From Pseudomonas cichorii (GTDB lineage Bacteria > Pseudomonadota > Gammaproteobacteria > Pseudomonadales > Pseudomonadaceae), in assembly GCF_018343775.1 (NCBI RefSeq), contig NZ_CP074349.1:2594001-2658000 (forward strand): a stretch of 64,000 bases of DNA, read 5' to 3'. Shown in pieces: positions 33,902 through 42,125 of this stretch. Both the position numbers and the translations under genes were made by a program. Under the pieces are notes generated by a model. That model was not told where the DNA came from. It saw nothing but the letters and a program-made list of their open reading frames with translations, and searched no databases. How positions within the stretch are numbered: position 1 is the stretch's first letter; each line of letters begins with the position of its first letter.

Positions 33902-35451
33902 TGACCAATCTCTTGCTGTCGGCGTTGGTGCCTCTGGTGGCCGACCTCACCCGCGAGCTGCCGCAAGAGGAGCGCTATCGACGCCTGTTGCATGCCTTGC
34001 GCCAATGGCTGCCTTGCGATGCCGTGGCATTGCTCAGGCTTGAAGACGATGTACTGATCCCGCTGGCTGTCGATGGTTTGAGCCCTGACACTCTGGGGCG
34101 CCGGTTCCGGGTGCAGGAGCATCCCCGGCTCAGGATACTGCTGGAAAGCCAGGGACCGGTGCGTTTCTCCATGGATTGCGACCTGCCTGACCCTTATGAC
34201 GGTCTGGTGGAAGGGCATGGCCAACTGGAGGTGCATGACTGTCTGGGATGCGCGCTGTATTTTCAGGACAAGCCCTGGGGGCTTATCACTCTGGACTCTC
34301 TGGACCCTTCCAGTTTCGGCAGTGTGGACCTTGAGAATCTGCAGGCATTTGCCAGCCTGGCTGCTGCAACCGTCATGGCCAGTGACCGGATCAGCCAGTT
34401 GGGTCGCAACTATGAAGAGCAGCGGCAACTGGCCGAGGTCTACAAACGGGCAGCAGGCGGTCGGGCACCGCGTGAACTGATCGGCCAGAGTGCTGCGCAC
34501 AGGCGTATGCAGCAGGAAATACAGCTGGTCGGCAACAGCCCGCTGACCGTGCTGGTCACCGGCGAAACCGGGGTCGGCAAGGAGTTGGTCGCCGAGTCGA
34601 TCCACTTGCATTCCTCAAGGGCGCACAAGCCCTTGATCAGTCTCAACTGCGCGGCCCTGCCTGAAACCCTGGTAGAAAGCGAACTGTTCGGACACGTCAA
34701 GGGCGCGTTCTCCGGTGCGGTCAATGGTCGTAGCGGCAAGTTCGAGCTGGCTGACGGCGGCACGCTGTTTCTGGATGAGGTGGGCGAGTTGCCGCTGCCG
34801 GTACAGTCAAAGCTGCTGCGTGTACTGCAAAGCGGCCAGTTGCAGCGGGTCGGCTCTGATCAGGAACATCGTGTGGATGTGCGCATCATCGCCGCTACCA
34901 ACCGGGATCTGGCCGAGGAAGTCCGGTCAGGGCGTTTCCGCGCTGATCTCTACCATCGGCTGAGCGTCTATCCTCTGCACGTGCCGCCTCTGCGCGAGCG
35001 GGGGCGTGATGTGTTGCTGCTGGCCGGCTATTTCCTGGAAGAGAACCGCATGCGCATGGGGCTGCGCAGCCTGCGACTCAATGCCGAGGCCCAGAAGCTG
35101 TTGCTTGCCCATGCATGGCCCGGCAATGTGCGTGAACTGGAGCACTTGATCAGCCGTGCGGTTCTCAAGGCCTTGTCTGGCCATGCGGACAGGCCGCGGA
35201 TCCTGACCATCGAAGCCCATGCCCTTGGGCTCGACGATCAACTGCCAGGCACACCGGTGGCCAGTGTGCCGGACGCGGGCCTTGCGATCGCCGCAGGGCA
35301 GGGGCTCAAGGAGGCTGTGGACGCTTATCAGCGAGCATTGATTGTCGATGCGCTTGAGCGGCATCAAGGCAAATGGGTCGAGGTGGCGCGGGAATTATCG
35401 GTGGATCGGGCAAACTTGAGTCGTCTTGCCAAACGTTTGGGAGTTCGCTGA
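33901..35451 (+). CDS. norR: NorR-type sigma-54-dependent nitric-oxide-responsive activator
   Basis: A 516-residue enhancer-binding protein. An N-terminal GAF domain (about 20-170) keeps the iron-ligand pattern of NorR: LPDPYDGL, then EVHDCLG with His and Cys, then LDSLD. The AAA+ domain (about 190-420) has Walker A GETGVGKE, Walker B LFLDEVGEL and the sigma-54-contact loop as GAFSGA rather than GAFTGA. A Fis-type helix-turn-helix ends the protein (WVEVARELSVDRANLSRLAKRLG). In the family, NO binding to the non-haem iron relieves repression of the AAA+ domain and activates NO-detoxification genes (hmp/fhp, norCB, norVW). None of these is adjacent, so its target lies elsewhere. Confidence 0.88.
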   Translation: MTNLLLSALVPLVADLTRELPQEERYRRLLHALRQWLPCDAVALLRLEDDVLIPLAVDGLSPDTLGRRFRVQEHPRLRILLESQGPVRFSMDCDLPDPYDGLVEGHGQLEVHDCLGCALYFQDKPWGLITLDSLDPSSFGSVDLENLQAFASLAAATVMASDRISQLGRNYEEQRQLAEVYKRAAGGRAPRELIGQSAAHRRMQQEIQLVGNSPLTVLVTGETGVGKELVAESIHLHSSRAHKPLISLNCAALPETLVESELFGHVKGAFSGAVNGRSGKFELADGGTLFLDEVGELPLPVQSKLLRVLQSGQLQRVGSDQEHRVDVRIIAATNRDLAEEVRSGRFRADLYHRLSVYPLHVPPLRERGRDVLLLAGYFLEENRMRMGLRSLRLNAEAQKLLLAHAWPGNVRELEHLISRAVLKALSGHADRPRILTIEAHALGLDDQLPGTPVASVPDAGLAIAAGQGLKEAVDAYQRALIVDALERHQGKWVEVARELSVDRANLSRLAKRLGVR

Positions 35452-35452
35452 G

Positions 35453-35475
35453 TATTGTCCTGGTGTCAGACAATA
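35453..35475. promoter_or_regulatory. Inverted repeat after norR
   Basis: Perfect 7-bp arms TATTGTC / GACAATA around a 9-base centre, immediately after the norR stop and about 100 bp before the next gene. No T tail, so an operator or mRNA hairpin is more likely than a terminator. Confidence 0.35.
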
Positions 35476-35576
35476 TGGGTTCACTGGTCGCCTGTTATTA
35501 AAAAAGAATGAATTTTCTGGTTCGGTTTTGTGTCATCTCTAGTCCATAGTCACAACACAAGAGGTATAGCCTAATA

Positions 35577-35801
35577 ATGGCACTGCCCAAACACTACCGG
35601 ATTGATTACTTATTAAACGGAACGTTCAAGAGTTTTTATATCCGTGCCGATAATATGGACAACGCCGAGGCATGGCACCACGCAAGTGTAGACGCCGGTC
35701 TGGCTCGTATTCCCAAATACCGACTGGAGAAAGTACCCCGTGTAACGAAGCCACATGCTGAACATTTTGGCATCACCAATGTTGAGTGGGTAAAAACCTG
35801 A
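35577..35801 (+). CDS. Small conserved Pseudomonas protein (DUF6555-like)
   Basis: A 74-residue soluble protein beginning MALPKHYRIDYLLNGTFKSF. The sequence YRIDY-x-L-x-G, then AEAWHHASVDAG and a Pro-rich end KVPRVTKPHAEHFGIT-x-V-x-W resemble a family of small pseudomonad proteins that I believe is DUF6555; function unknown. No signal peptide or transmembrane segment. It lies alone between norR and an MFS gene, with a weak hairpin after the stop (35802-35844). Confidence 0.7.
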   Translation: MALPKHYRIDYLLNGTFKSFYIRADNMDNAEAWHHASVDAGLARIPKYRLEKVPRVTKPHAEHFGITNVEWVKT

Positions 35802-35844
35802 TAGCCCGCTTAGTTGTCGTTATTGCTGCATCGGGCGGGTTTTG
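35802..35844 (+). terminator. Probable terminator of the DUF6555-like gene
   Basis: ATAGCCCGC and GGGCGGGTTTT form an imperfect stem with a 20-base loop and a short T run. Confidence 0.45.
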
Positions 35845-35899
35845 ATCCTGCCTGATGCGCTTATCCTGATGCATGAATTTTCCTTGAGTGAAGCCGGCC

Positions 35900-37378
35900 A
35901 TGACCACCATTCCGCAATCCCGGCAGGGGCGTGTCTTCGAGACGGATCTGCCTGCGCGGCTGGATCGGTTGCCGTGGGGCCGGTTTCATACTTTGCTGGT
36001 AATAGCCTTGGGGATCACCTGGCTGCTTGACGGCTTGGAGGTGACCCTGGCCGGCTCTGTGGCGGGTGCTCTGAAAGACAGCCCGGTTCTCAAGCTCTCC
36101 AACAGTGATATCGGCCTGGCCGGTGCGGTGTACATCACCGGTGCGGTGCTGGGTGCACTGTTCTTCGGTTGGCTGACCGACCGCCTCGGGCGTCGCAAGC
36201 TGTTTTTCATCACCTTGCTGCTGTATGTGGGGGCTACAGCCGCCACAGCGTTTTCATTCAATCTGTGGAGCTTCCTGCTGTTTCGCTTTTTGACCGGCAT
36301 GGGCATTGGCGGTGAATACACCGCAATCAATTCGACCATTCAGGAGTTCACGCCCGCCCGCTACCGCGGTTGGGTGGACCTGAGTATCAATGGGACGTTC
36401 TGGCTGGGCGCAGCCCTTGGCGCCGGTGGTTCGATCCTGCTGCTGGACCCGCAGTGGCTGGGAGGCGAATTGGGTTGGCGGCTGTGTTTCGGCATTGGCG
36501 CCATTCTCGGACTGTTTATCCTGCTGATGCGTCTCTGGCTGCCGGAAAGCCCGCGCTGGCTGCTGATCCATGATCGACCCGAAGAAGCCAGGCGTATCGT
36601 GGAGCGGATCGAAGCCGATATGCGTCGTCAGGGGCATGTACTGCCCGAGCCACAAGGTCGACCGTTGCGTTTGCAGGCACGAGATCACACGCCGCTGGGG
36701 GAAATAGCCCGAACCCTGCTGGTGACTTTCCGTCAGCGTTCACTGGTCGGGCTGACCCTGTTGACGGCCCAGGCCTTTTTCTACAACGCGATTTTCTTTA
36801 CCTACGCCCTGGTGCTCACCGAGTTCTATGGTGTCCCGTCAGCACAGGTCGGCTGGTATGTGCTGCCTTTGGCGCTGGGTAATTTCTGCGGGCCGCTGCT
36901 GCTGGGGAGACTGTTCGATGTCATCGGGCGGCGGATCATGATCAGCTCCACTTACGCGATTGCCGGTGTGCTGCTGACCATCAGTGGTTATCTGTTTGCT
37001 CAAGGGCTGCTGGATGTCAGACAGCAGGCCATTGCCTGGATGGTGATCTTCTTTTTTGCCTCGGCCGCTGCCAGTTCTGCTTACCTGACCGTGTCGGAAA
37101 CTTTCCCGCTGGAGATTCGTGCCTTGGCCATTGCCGTGTTCTATGCCTTTGGCACTGGCCTGGGAGGCATCATTGGCCCGACGCTGTTCGGCCAACTGAT
37201 AGAAACCCAGGATCGCGACAATGTGCTCATCGGCTATCTGATCGGGGCTGGGCTGATGATGATCGCTGCTCTGGTGCAGGCCATCTGGGGCGCGGCAGCC
37301 GAGCGCAAGTCGCTGGAGGAGGTTGCCCGGCCCCTTTCACAGGTCAGAGGGCAGGAGGCGTCTGATCGATCAGCCTGA
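35900..37378 (+). CDS. MFS transporter, sugar-porter/aromatic-acid-like subfamily
   Basis: About 492 residues with twelve transmembrane helices and a large central loop (about 225-275). Major-facilitator signatures are GWLTDRLGRRKLF after TM2, RFLTGMGIGGEYTAINSTIQEFTPARYRGW across TM4-TM5 and LFDVIGRRIMI after TM8. The GIGGEYTA and PARYRG motifs are typical of the YceI/NiaP/sialate-type transporters of small acids. The substrate cannot be fixed. The ATG at 35900 (MTTIPQS) has GAGTGAAG upstream; a GTG lies 12 bp earlier. Its 3' end overlaps the opposite-strand small gene at 37344 by 35 bp. Confidence 0.88.
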   Translation: MTTIPQSRQGRVFETDLPARLDRLPWGRFHTLLVIALGITWLLDGLEVTLAGSVAGALKDSPVLKLSNSDIGLAGAVYITGAVLGALFFGWLTDRLGRRKLFFITLLLYVGATAATAFSFNLWSFLLFRFLTGMGIGGEYTAINSTIQEFTPARYRGWVDLSINGTFWLGAALGAGGSILLLDPQWLGGELGWRLCFGIGAILGLFILLMRLWLPESPRWLLIHDRPEEARRIVERIEADMRRQGHVLPEPQGRPLRLQARDHTPLGEIARTLLVTFRQRSLVGLTLLTAQAFFYNAIFFTYALVLTEFYGVPSAQVGWYVLPLALGNFCGPLLLGRLFDVIGRRIMISSTYAIAGVLLTISGYLFAQGLLDVRQQAIAWMVIFFFASAAASSAYLTVSETFPLEIRALAIAVFYAFGTGLGGIIGPTLFGQLIETQDRDNVLIGYLIGAGLMMIAALVQAIWGAAAERKSLEEVARPLSQVRGQEASDRSA

Positions 37379-37568
37379 CAACGCCGCGCAGATCCTGGAC
37401 CGAAGCCTGCAAGCCTTCGATATTGGCGCTGACTTCAAGCATTTCGGTCGGGCGGAAGGTGTGTTGCAGGTACATGACGTGGCCTGCCAGATTCATTGAC
37501 ACCTGCTCCAGATCGTTCGCTGTCCGTTGCAAATACTCCTGAATGTCTTTCAGTGGTTCGATTTGCAC
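37344..37568 (-). CDS. Small hypothetical protein, helical
   Basis: A 74-residue acidic helical protein (DIQEYLQRTANDLEQVSMNLAGHVMYLQHTF), without signal or transmembrane segment. The GTG start at 37568 has GGAG nine bases upstream. The end overlaps the MFS gene tail-to-tail. Unrecognised; it may be phasin- or regulator-like in its heptad pattern, but no function is claimed. Confidence 0.5.
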   Translation of the reverse strand: MQIEPLKDIQEYLQRTANDLEQVSMNLAGHVMYLQHTFRPTEMLEVSANIEGLQASVQDLRGVVRLIDQTPPAL

Positions 37569-37683
37569 CAGCTTCTACTCCAGCAGTTGCGTGCCAATGG
37601 TTTGATTGAGCCCCGTCCGTTGGAGTGTATGTTCTGTATATCGGCAATAGTGGCACAGTGCTTTAGTTTATTTTGTCAACCGC

Positions 37684-37878
37684 TCACAGCTCGTCGGATT
37701 CCGAATACGAATCCAGCAGTTCAGCCAGCGCACGGGTGCGTTCAAGGCCGCTGGTGGTAGACATGATCTGCGCTACGGCTTCAATGGCGTCCGCCTTGGC
37801 TGCGGCGCGCTCGGCATCGGTGTTATTGGGCGTGGCGTCCTGCGCGGCTTCAATAATCGATTGCTCAAAGGTGTTCAT
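37684..37878 (-). CDS. Small hypothetical protein
   Basis: A 64-residue acidic protein (MNTFEQSIIEAAQDATPNNTDAERAAAKADAIEAVAQIMSTT..), predicted helical and cytosolic. The ATG at 37878 has GAGCGAGA upstream, better than the earlier in-frame codon. It ends in a run of Ser/Asp/Glu. Not recognised; conserved small proteins of this look occur in pseudomonads, but nothing about a role can be said. Confidence 0.5.
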   Translation of the reverse strand: MNTFEQSIIEAAQDATPNNTDAERAAAKADAIEAVAQIMSTTSGLERTRALAELLDSYSESDEL

Positions 37879-37947
37879 GGTTCTCGCTCTTTGGGGCAAA
37901 TGTCTTTGATACCCATAGCGGGCCGTTATTTCAAGTCTCAGCTTTGC

Positions 37948-38418
37948 TCAGTCTCCCTCGTAGGGGAAATCCTGCAGGGTCTGCACCAGAGATACATCGT
38001 CCGGTCCTTGAAGGTTGTCCAGCACCCAGCATTGCCCGCCCGGGTTCCTGGCCAGCAGCAGGCGAGTGCTCTGGGTGCTCGCGCCCAGCGGATAAACCAT
38101 CTCGACCACGGCCTGTTTGTCGGAACTGGACACCAGCTTCCACTCGGTCGCCTGGATGACCTCGTTATCCTGGGTTCCGGTCCAAGGATCGGCGCTGATC
38201 GCGCACTGGTCGCCTGGCTGCTGGCAACTCCAGTCCTTCTTCAGCAGGCCCAGCAAGTTCTTGGACAGATACTCCGGTCCACCTTTGCCACTGACATAGA
38301 AATCATGGTGATTGGTGTAGATCCAGCGTGCCGTATCGACTGGAGTGCCAGCAGGGCAGGCGGCCTGAACGGCGGTTGAAAATACACAGGCAAGGACGAT
38401 GGCAAGAGATCTGGACAT
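37948..38418 (-). CDS. Hypothetical periplasmic protein
   Basis: A 156-residue protein with a signal peptide (MSRSLAIVLACVFSTAVQAACP; cleavage after VQA near residue 19). The mature part has four cysteines (ACPAG, WSCQQ, DQCAIS, QCWVL), fitting two disulfides, and a mixed sequence with WIYTNHHDFYVSGKGGPEYLSKNLLGLL, reminiscent of DUF3828-type periplasmic proteins. The start at 38418 is fixed by the signal peptide. No operon partner. Confidence 0.7.
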   Translation of the reverse strand: MSRSLAIVLACVFSTAVQAACPAGTPVDTARWIYTNHHDFYVSGKGGPEYLSKNLLGLLKKDWSCQQPGDQCAISADPWTGTQDNEVIQATEWKLVSSSDKQAVVEMVYPLGASTQSTRLLLARNPGGQCWVLDNLQGPDDVSLVQTLQDFPYEGD

Positions 38419-38566
38419 GGAGCGAAACTCGGCAAATGGGTAGTCGATGAAGATGTAACATTGATGAAACAGTATTTGGAGGCCAAGCGCGGGAAAAAGC
38501 AATGGTTTTGGCTGCCCAAATGGCTATCGGGGGCCAGATTGATCCGGGCCCATCATTTCACGGGAG

Positions 38567-39187
38567 TCAACGGGCCAGCATCGATGCAGCGGCCATCAGC
38601 ATGATTGCCGCTGCGCCGCGAAACAGCTTTCGCTGAGCGGACTGGCCCGAGAGTAAATGGCGGATTCGGACGGCTGCAAAAATGAACAGCGCTCCGAAAG
38701 CCAGTAGCACCAGGACGGTAAGCGGAACCAGCACCAGCGCCCAGGTTTTTAACGAGACAGCTTCCAGATTGATGGCCAGCGGCAGAAGCGCCAGGTAGAA
38801 GGCGATGGTTTTCGGATTGCTCAGCGTGATGGTCAGCCCGGAGAGGGCTGCGGACAGCAACTCCTTCTTTGCGGTTTTCTTGCCTGACTCCATGGCCTGA
38901 TGGTCGGCGAACCAGAACTGCCAGGCCAGATAGCAGAGATACAGGGCCGCGCCCCAGCGCACCACCTGAAACAGCGCGTTGAAGTGCTCGGCGATGAGTG
39001 CCAGCCCGAAGACTGCAAACGATAGGTAGGTCAAATCACCCAGGATCAGCCCGCACAGCAGGCAAAAGCCTGAAAGCGTGCCGCCACTGACGCTGCGCGC
39101 TACCAGTGCTGCCATACCGGGGCCGGGAATGGCGGCGGCAATGCCCAGGGCAGCCGAATAAGTCAGTATTTGGGTCATATCCAGCAT
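38567..39187 (-). CDS. LysE/RhtB-family amino-acid exporter
   Basis: A 206-residue inner-membrane exporter with about five or six transmembrane helices. It starts with the family signature AALGIAAAIPGPGMAALVARSVSGG (residues 10-35) and carries LSNPKTIAFYLALLP near residue 125, both hallmarks of LysE/RhtB. It exports amino acids or analogues; the substrate is unknown. The ATG at 39187 has AGGAGA upstream. It is divergent from an Lrp-type regulator 166 bp away, the standard arrangement in which the regulator senses the exported amino acid. Confidence 0.9.
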   Translation of the reverse strand: MLDMTQILTYSAALGIAAAIPGPGMAALVARSVSGGTLSGFCLLCGLILGDLTYLSFAVFGLALIAEHFNALFQVVRWGAALYLCYLAWQFWFADHQAMESGKKTAKKELLSAALSGLTITLSNPKTIAFYLALLPLAINLEAVSLKTWALVLVPLTVLVLLAFGALFIFAAVRIRHLLSGQSAQRKLFRGAAAIMLMAAASMLAR

Positions 39188-39310
39188 GTTTATCTCCTGA
39201 AGGGGGCGAGCCTGTAATCCGCTCCTCGGAAGTCGTGTCGCTTCGAGGTCGAAAAATGCTACGTCCTTCACTCGGGGAAAACTTGTCTGTTTTTATTGCT
39301 TGTTACGCTG

Positions 39311-39333
39311 AAACAGGTAGAAGCTACCTGTTT
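39311..39333. promoter_or_regulatory. Long perfect palindrome in front of the Lrp-type gene
   Basis: AAACAGGTAG and its exact inverse CTACCTGTTT around AAG, 21 bp before the regulator start and between it and the divergent exporter. A likely operator of the Lrp-type protein (inference). Confidence 0.55.
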
Positions 39334-39353
39334 GATATCGAAATGTGGAATTT

Positions 39354-39836
39354 ATGACCGATCAAGCGCTGAGTCTGACAGATGTCCGGATTCTCACGGC
39401 TTTGCAGCAGGATGGCAGGGTCACCAACCAGACCCTGGCCGAGCATCTCGGTATGTCGGCTTCACCCTGCTGGCGCCGGGTAAAACAACTGGAAGAACAT
39501 CGCTATATCCTGAGTTACAAGGCGGTGCTGGACCGACGCAAGATCGGGCTCGGTGTCATGGTGTTCATACGGGTCAGTATCGACAGCCACAGCGAGGCCG
39601 AAGCGAAGAAGTTCGAGCAGGAGGTCATGCAACTGGAGGATGTGGTGGCGTGTTACAGCATCGGTGGCGATGCGGATTTCCTGTTGCAGGTGGTGGCGCG
39701 GGATCTGGATTCGTTTGCCGACTTTGCCATGACCGCCATCCGGAGGTTACCTGGTATCAAGGAAATGCAGAGCATGTTCGTGCTCAAGGAGATCAAGCCT
39801 TTTGTATCCTTCCCTGTCAAAGGCCCTCAAGCCTGA
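39354..39836 (+). CDS. Lrp/AsnC-family transcriptional regulator
   Basis: A 160-residue regulator: N-terminal helix-turn-helix (about 6-60, LTDVRILTALQQDGRVTNQTLAEHLGMSASPCWRRVKQLEE) and C-terminal RAM effector domain (about 68-150, GVMVFIRVSIDSHSE, VVACYSIGGDADFLLQVVARDLDSF). It probably controls the divergent LysE exporter in response to an amino acid. The ATG at 39354 is favoured over a GTG nine bases upstream. The 10-bp-arm palindrome in front is the obvious candidate site. Confidence 0.9.
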   Translation: MTDQALSLTDVRILTALQQDGRVTNQTLAEHLGMSASPCWRRVKQLEEHRYILSYKAVLDRRKIGLGVMVFIRVSIDSHSEAEAKKFEQEVMQLEDVVACYSIGGDADFLLQVVARDLDSFADFAMTAIRRLPGIKEMQSMFVLKEIKPFVSFPVKGPQA

Positions 39837-39855
39837 GGGCGTGTGCTCTGACTGT

Positions 39856-40152
39856 TCATCTCGGCGCTTCGACAATCTCCAGAACTTTGCCGGTACTGAT
39901 CTGCACAAGGGCGTATTTGTCCTGAATGCGCACCCACTGGCTATTGATACCTGGTGACTTCAGGCCTTTGGCTTTCCAGTCGTCCATGGCGGCCTTGGAG
40001 CTCTGGAATCTTTGTGGCACCAGTGAGCCGACGTCCAGTTCCTGATAGATGGTGCTGGATGCTTCAACCCGTTGTGCCGCCTGAGTGGGCAGGGTGGTGA
40101 TGGCGAAGCAGCCCAGCAGTGCCATGCAGGCGGTCAATGATTTGCTATTCAT
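39856..40152 (-). CDS. RcnB-family periplasmic protein, tandem copy 1
   Basis: A 98-residue secreted protein. The signal peptide MNSKSLTACMALLGCFAITTLPTQA is cleaved near residue 25. The mature part ends with the RcnB-family pattern SQWVRIQDKYALVQISTGKVLEIV, i.e. W-V-R-x-x-x-x-Y-x-L-x-x-x-x-T-G-x-I/V. RcnB proteins take part in Ni/Co homeostasis or act as small envelope stress proteins; metal ligands are not evident here. It lies 71 bp downstream of a paralogue with a nearly identical signal peptide, evidence for tandem duplication. Confidence 0.8.
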   Translation of the reverse strand: MNSKSLTACMALLGCFAITTLPTQAAQRVEASSTIYQELDVGSLVPQRFQSSKAAMDDWKAKGLKSPGINSQWVRIQDKYALVQISTGKVLEIVEAPR

Positions 40153-40223
40153 GTCAGGCTCCCGGTCCGGTGAATGGTGGGTTTATGCACTGGGAGCTGC
40201 TACATTGCAAATCATTCGGTGGG

Positions 40224-40523
40224 TTACTTTTTCGAGACAGGAACGATATCGACGATTTGCCCATTGGTGATCTGCACGCGGACATATTTGTCATTGATCC
40301 GCACCCACTGGCTTTCTTTGGCGGGCTCGGCGAGGCCTTTGCTTTTCCAGTCGCTGATGGCGGCGTCGGGGCGCTGGAATTGCTGCGGTGCCCGTGAGCC
40401 CAGTTCCAGTTCGTGCATGTTGTCTGCGGACTCTTCGACTTTCTGCTCCGCCTGTACAGGCAGGCTGGTGAAAGAGAAGCAGCCCAGCAGGGCCATACAG
40501 GCGATCAACGATTTGCTGTTCAT
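40224..40523 (-). CDS. RcnB-family periplasmic protein, tandem copy 2
   Basis: A 99-residue paralogue of the gene at 39856, with the signal peptide MNSKSLIACMALLGCFSFTSLPVQA and the same SQWVRINDKYVRVQITNGQIVDIV end. The central parts differ more (VEESADNMHELELG against VEASSTIYQELDVG), so the copies have diverged after duplication. Each has its own ATGTCAG-type downstream-of-start context and its own upstream region, so they may be expressed separately. Confidence 0.8.
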   Translation of the reverse strand: MNSKSLIACMALLGCFSFTSLPVQAEQKVEESADNMHELELGSRAPQQFQRPDAAISDWKSKGLAEPAKESQWVRINDKYVRVQITNGQIVDIVPVSKK

Positions 40524-40622
40524 GTCAGAGACTCCCAGTCTATTGATTCATGGCTTTATGCCGGTTGCATAGACTGGGACCCTGGTCACCGTAAAACATT
40601 CGATTGGATATGACGCCCTTGA

Positions 40623-41480
40623 TTATCCAGCCAGGGCAGCAGCAATGCTCACTGATACCGGCGTGGTGGCGCGGCCTGTGAGAGTGCTGAGCTGACGGCT
40701 GTCATCATAGAGCGCGCCTTTGGATGCGCCGCTGTCGGAATCGGCCAGCAGGTGAGCAATCGGTTGGGGCAAACCGGCGTTTTCCAGCGCGCCCTGATAA
40801 TCGGCCTGTGTGAGGTTCACGTAAGGCAGGGTTTTTCCGCTCTGTTGCGACAACTGCGCGGCGAAGTCGGTCAGGGTGTAGGACTCATCGCCAGCCAGCT
40901 CGTAGACACGACCTGCCTGGTTCTCGTTTGAAGTCAGGACCACTGCGGCGGCTTCTGCATAGTCCTGGCGGGCTGCCGAACTGATGAGGCCATCGCCTGC
41001 GCATCCATAGACCGAACCGAGGCCCAGGGCTGCAGGGATGCCTGCTGTGTAGTTTTCGTGGTACCAGCCATTGCGCAGAATAACGGTAGGTAGGCCGCTG
41101 TCGCGCAAGGCACTTTCGGTTTCGGTGTGCTCTTGTGCCAGGCCCAATACAGAAGTATCGGCATGGAGAAGGCTGGTGTAGGCTAGCAATTTGACATCGG
41201 CACGTTTGGCGGCGTCGATCACGGCCTGGTGCTGTGGCAGGCGCTGGCCTACTTCGCTGGACGAGATCAGCAGCACCGTGTGCGCACCGGCCAGGGCACC
41301 GTCGAGCGTAGAAGGCTGCGAATAGTCCGCATGGCGAATCTGCACGCCCAGCGCCGCGAGGTCGGCGGCTTTTTCCGGGCTGCGTACAGCCGCGACGATC
41401 GTTGAAGCCGGAACGCGCTTGAGCAGTTGTTCAATGACGAGACGGCCAAGCTGGCCGGTTGCACCTGTGACGACGATCAT
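40623..41480 (-). CDS. qorB: NAD(P)H:quinone oxidoreductase QorB
   Basis: A 285-residue NmrA-like atypical SDR that reduces quinones with NAD(P)H. It follows E. coli QorB closely: MIVVTGATGQLGRLVIEQLLKRVPAS at the start (dinucleotide motif GATGQLG), LLISSSEVGQRLPQHQAVIDAAK near residue 70, AYTSLLHADTS near 100, LRNGWYHENY near 135 and LADSDSGASKGAL near 245. It is divergent from its regulator qorR 90 bp away, as in E. coli ytfG/ytfH. The active-site SDR Tyr is absent, as is normal in NmrA-like proteins. Confidence 0.93.
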   Translation of the reverse strand: MIVVTGATGQLGRLVIEQLLKRVPASTIVAAVRSPEKAADLAALGVQIRHADYSQPSTLDGALAGAHTVLLISSSEVGQRLPQHQAVIDAAKRADVKLLAYTSLLHADTSVLGLAQEHTETESALRDSGLPTVILRNGWYHENYTAGIPAALGLGSVYGCAGDGLISSAARQDYAEAAAVVLTSNENQAGRVYELAGDESYTLTDFAAQLSQQSGKTLPYVNLTQADYQGALENAGLPQPIAHLLADSDSGASKGALYDDSRQLSTLTGRATTPVSVSIAAALAG

Positions 41481-41535
41481 GAGTGGACCCTTTAGCTCAT
41501 TGAATTGAAGTGAAAGGCCAGCATAAACTTTAAGC

Positions 41536-41569
41536 TAACCTTTCGTAAGTACTGACTAAAAGGTAAGTA
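41536..41569. promoter_or_regulatory. Candidate QorR operator between qorB and qorR
   Basis: TAACCTTT (41536) and AAAGGTAA (41558) form an imperfect inverted repeat, and GTAAGTA occurs as a direct repeat at 41545 and 41563, directly before the qorR ATG. HxlR-type regulators commonly autoregulate from such sites; inference. Confidence 0.4.
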
Positions 41570-41570
41570 T

Positions 41571-41990
41571 ATGAGCCACCTTCTAAGTGACCCTCGGTCT
41601 TCCGAGTCATCGAACGCTATCTGCGGGCGTCAGGGTGAGCTGATGGCCGCCGAGTGCCCGTCACGCAGTGTGCTCAGTCATGTGTGCAGCCGCTGGGGGG
41701 TATTGGTGCTGGTGGTGTTGCGCGATGGAACCCATCGTTTCAGCGAGATCCGCCGCAAGATCGGTGGCGTCAGCGAAAAAATGCTCGCCCAGACCCTGCA
41801 GAATCTGGAATACGATGGCTTTGTGGACCGCAAGTCCTTGCCGGTGGTGCCGCCTCATGTCGAGTATCGCCTGACGCCCATGGGGGAGGAGATCGCCTTG
41901 CAGGTCGAAACCATGGCTCGCTGGATAGAAGGAAACATGCCACGCATCATGCAGGCCCGTGAAGCCACGGCCGAGCCGCTGCTGGAGTAG
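41571..41990 (+). CDS. qorR: HxlR-family redox regulator QorR
   Basis: A 139-residue winged-helix regulator. The HxlR core runs from CPSRSVLSHVCSRWGVLVLVVLRDGTHRFSEIRRKIGGVSEKMLAQTLQNLEYDGFV (about 29-85) to PPHVEYRLTPMGEEI. The Cys before PSR is the position at which HxlR/QorR proteins sense thiol-reactive quinones or aldehydes. It is divergent from qorB and very probably represses it. The N-terminal extension of about 25 residues has two further possible starts (MAAECPS). Confidence 0.9.
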   Translation: MSHLLSDPRSSESSNAICGRQGELMAAECPSRSVLSHVCSRWGVLVLVVLRDGTHRFSEIRRKIGGVSEKMLAQTLQNLEYDGFVDRKSLPVVPPHVEYRLTPMGEEIALQVETMARWIEGNMPRIMQAREATAEPLLE

Positions 41991-42125
41991 TTCCTCTGTT
42001 GGGGCGTGGTGCTTCCTCTCGGCAGACAATCCCCTGCAACCCTCAACTTCTTGGTATCGTGCGCGCCGTAATATTTACTTACATATGTCGTGCGCGCCGT
42101 TTGTCATTACCGAGAAGCTGTAGAA

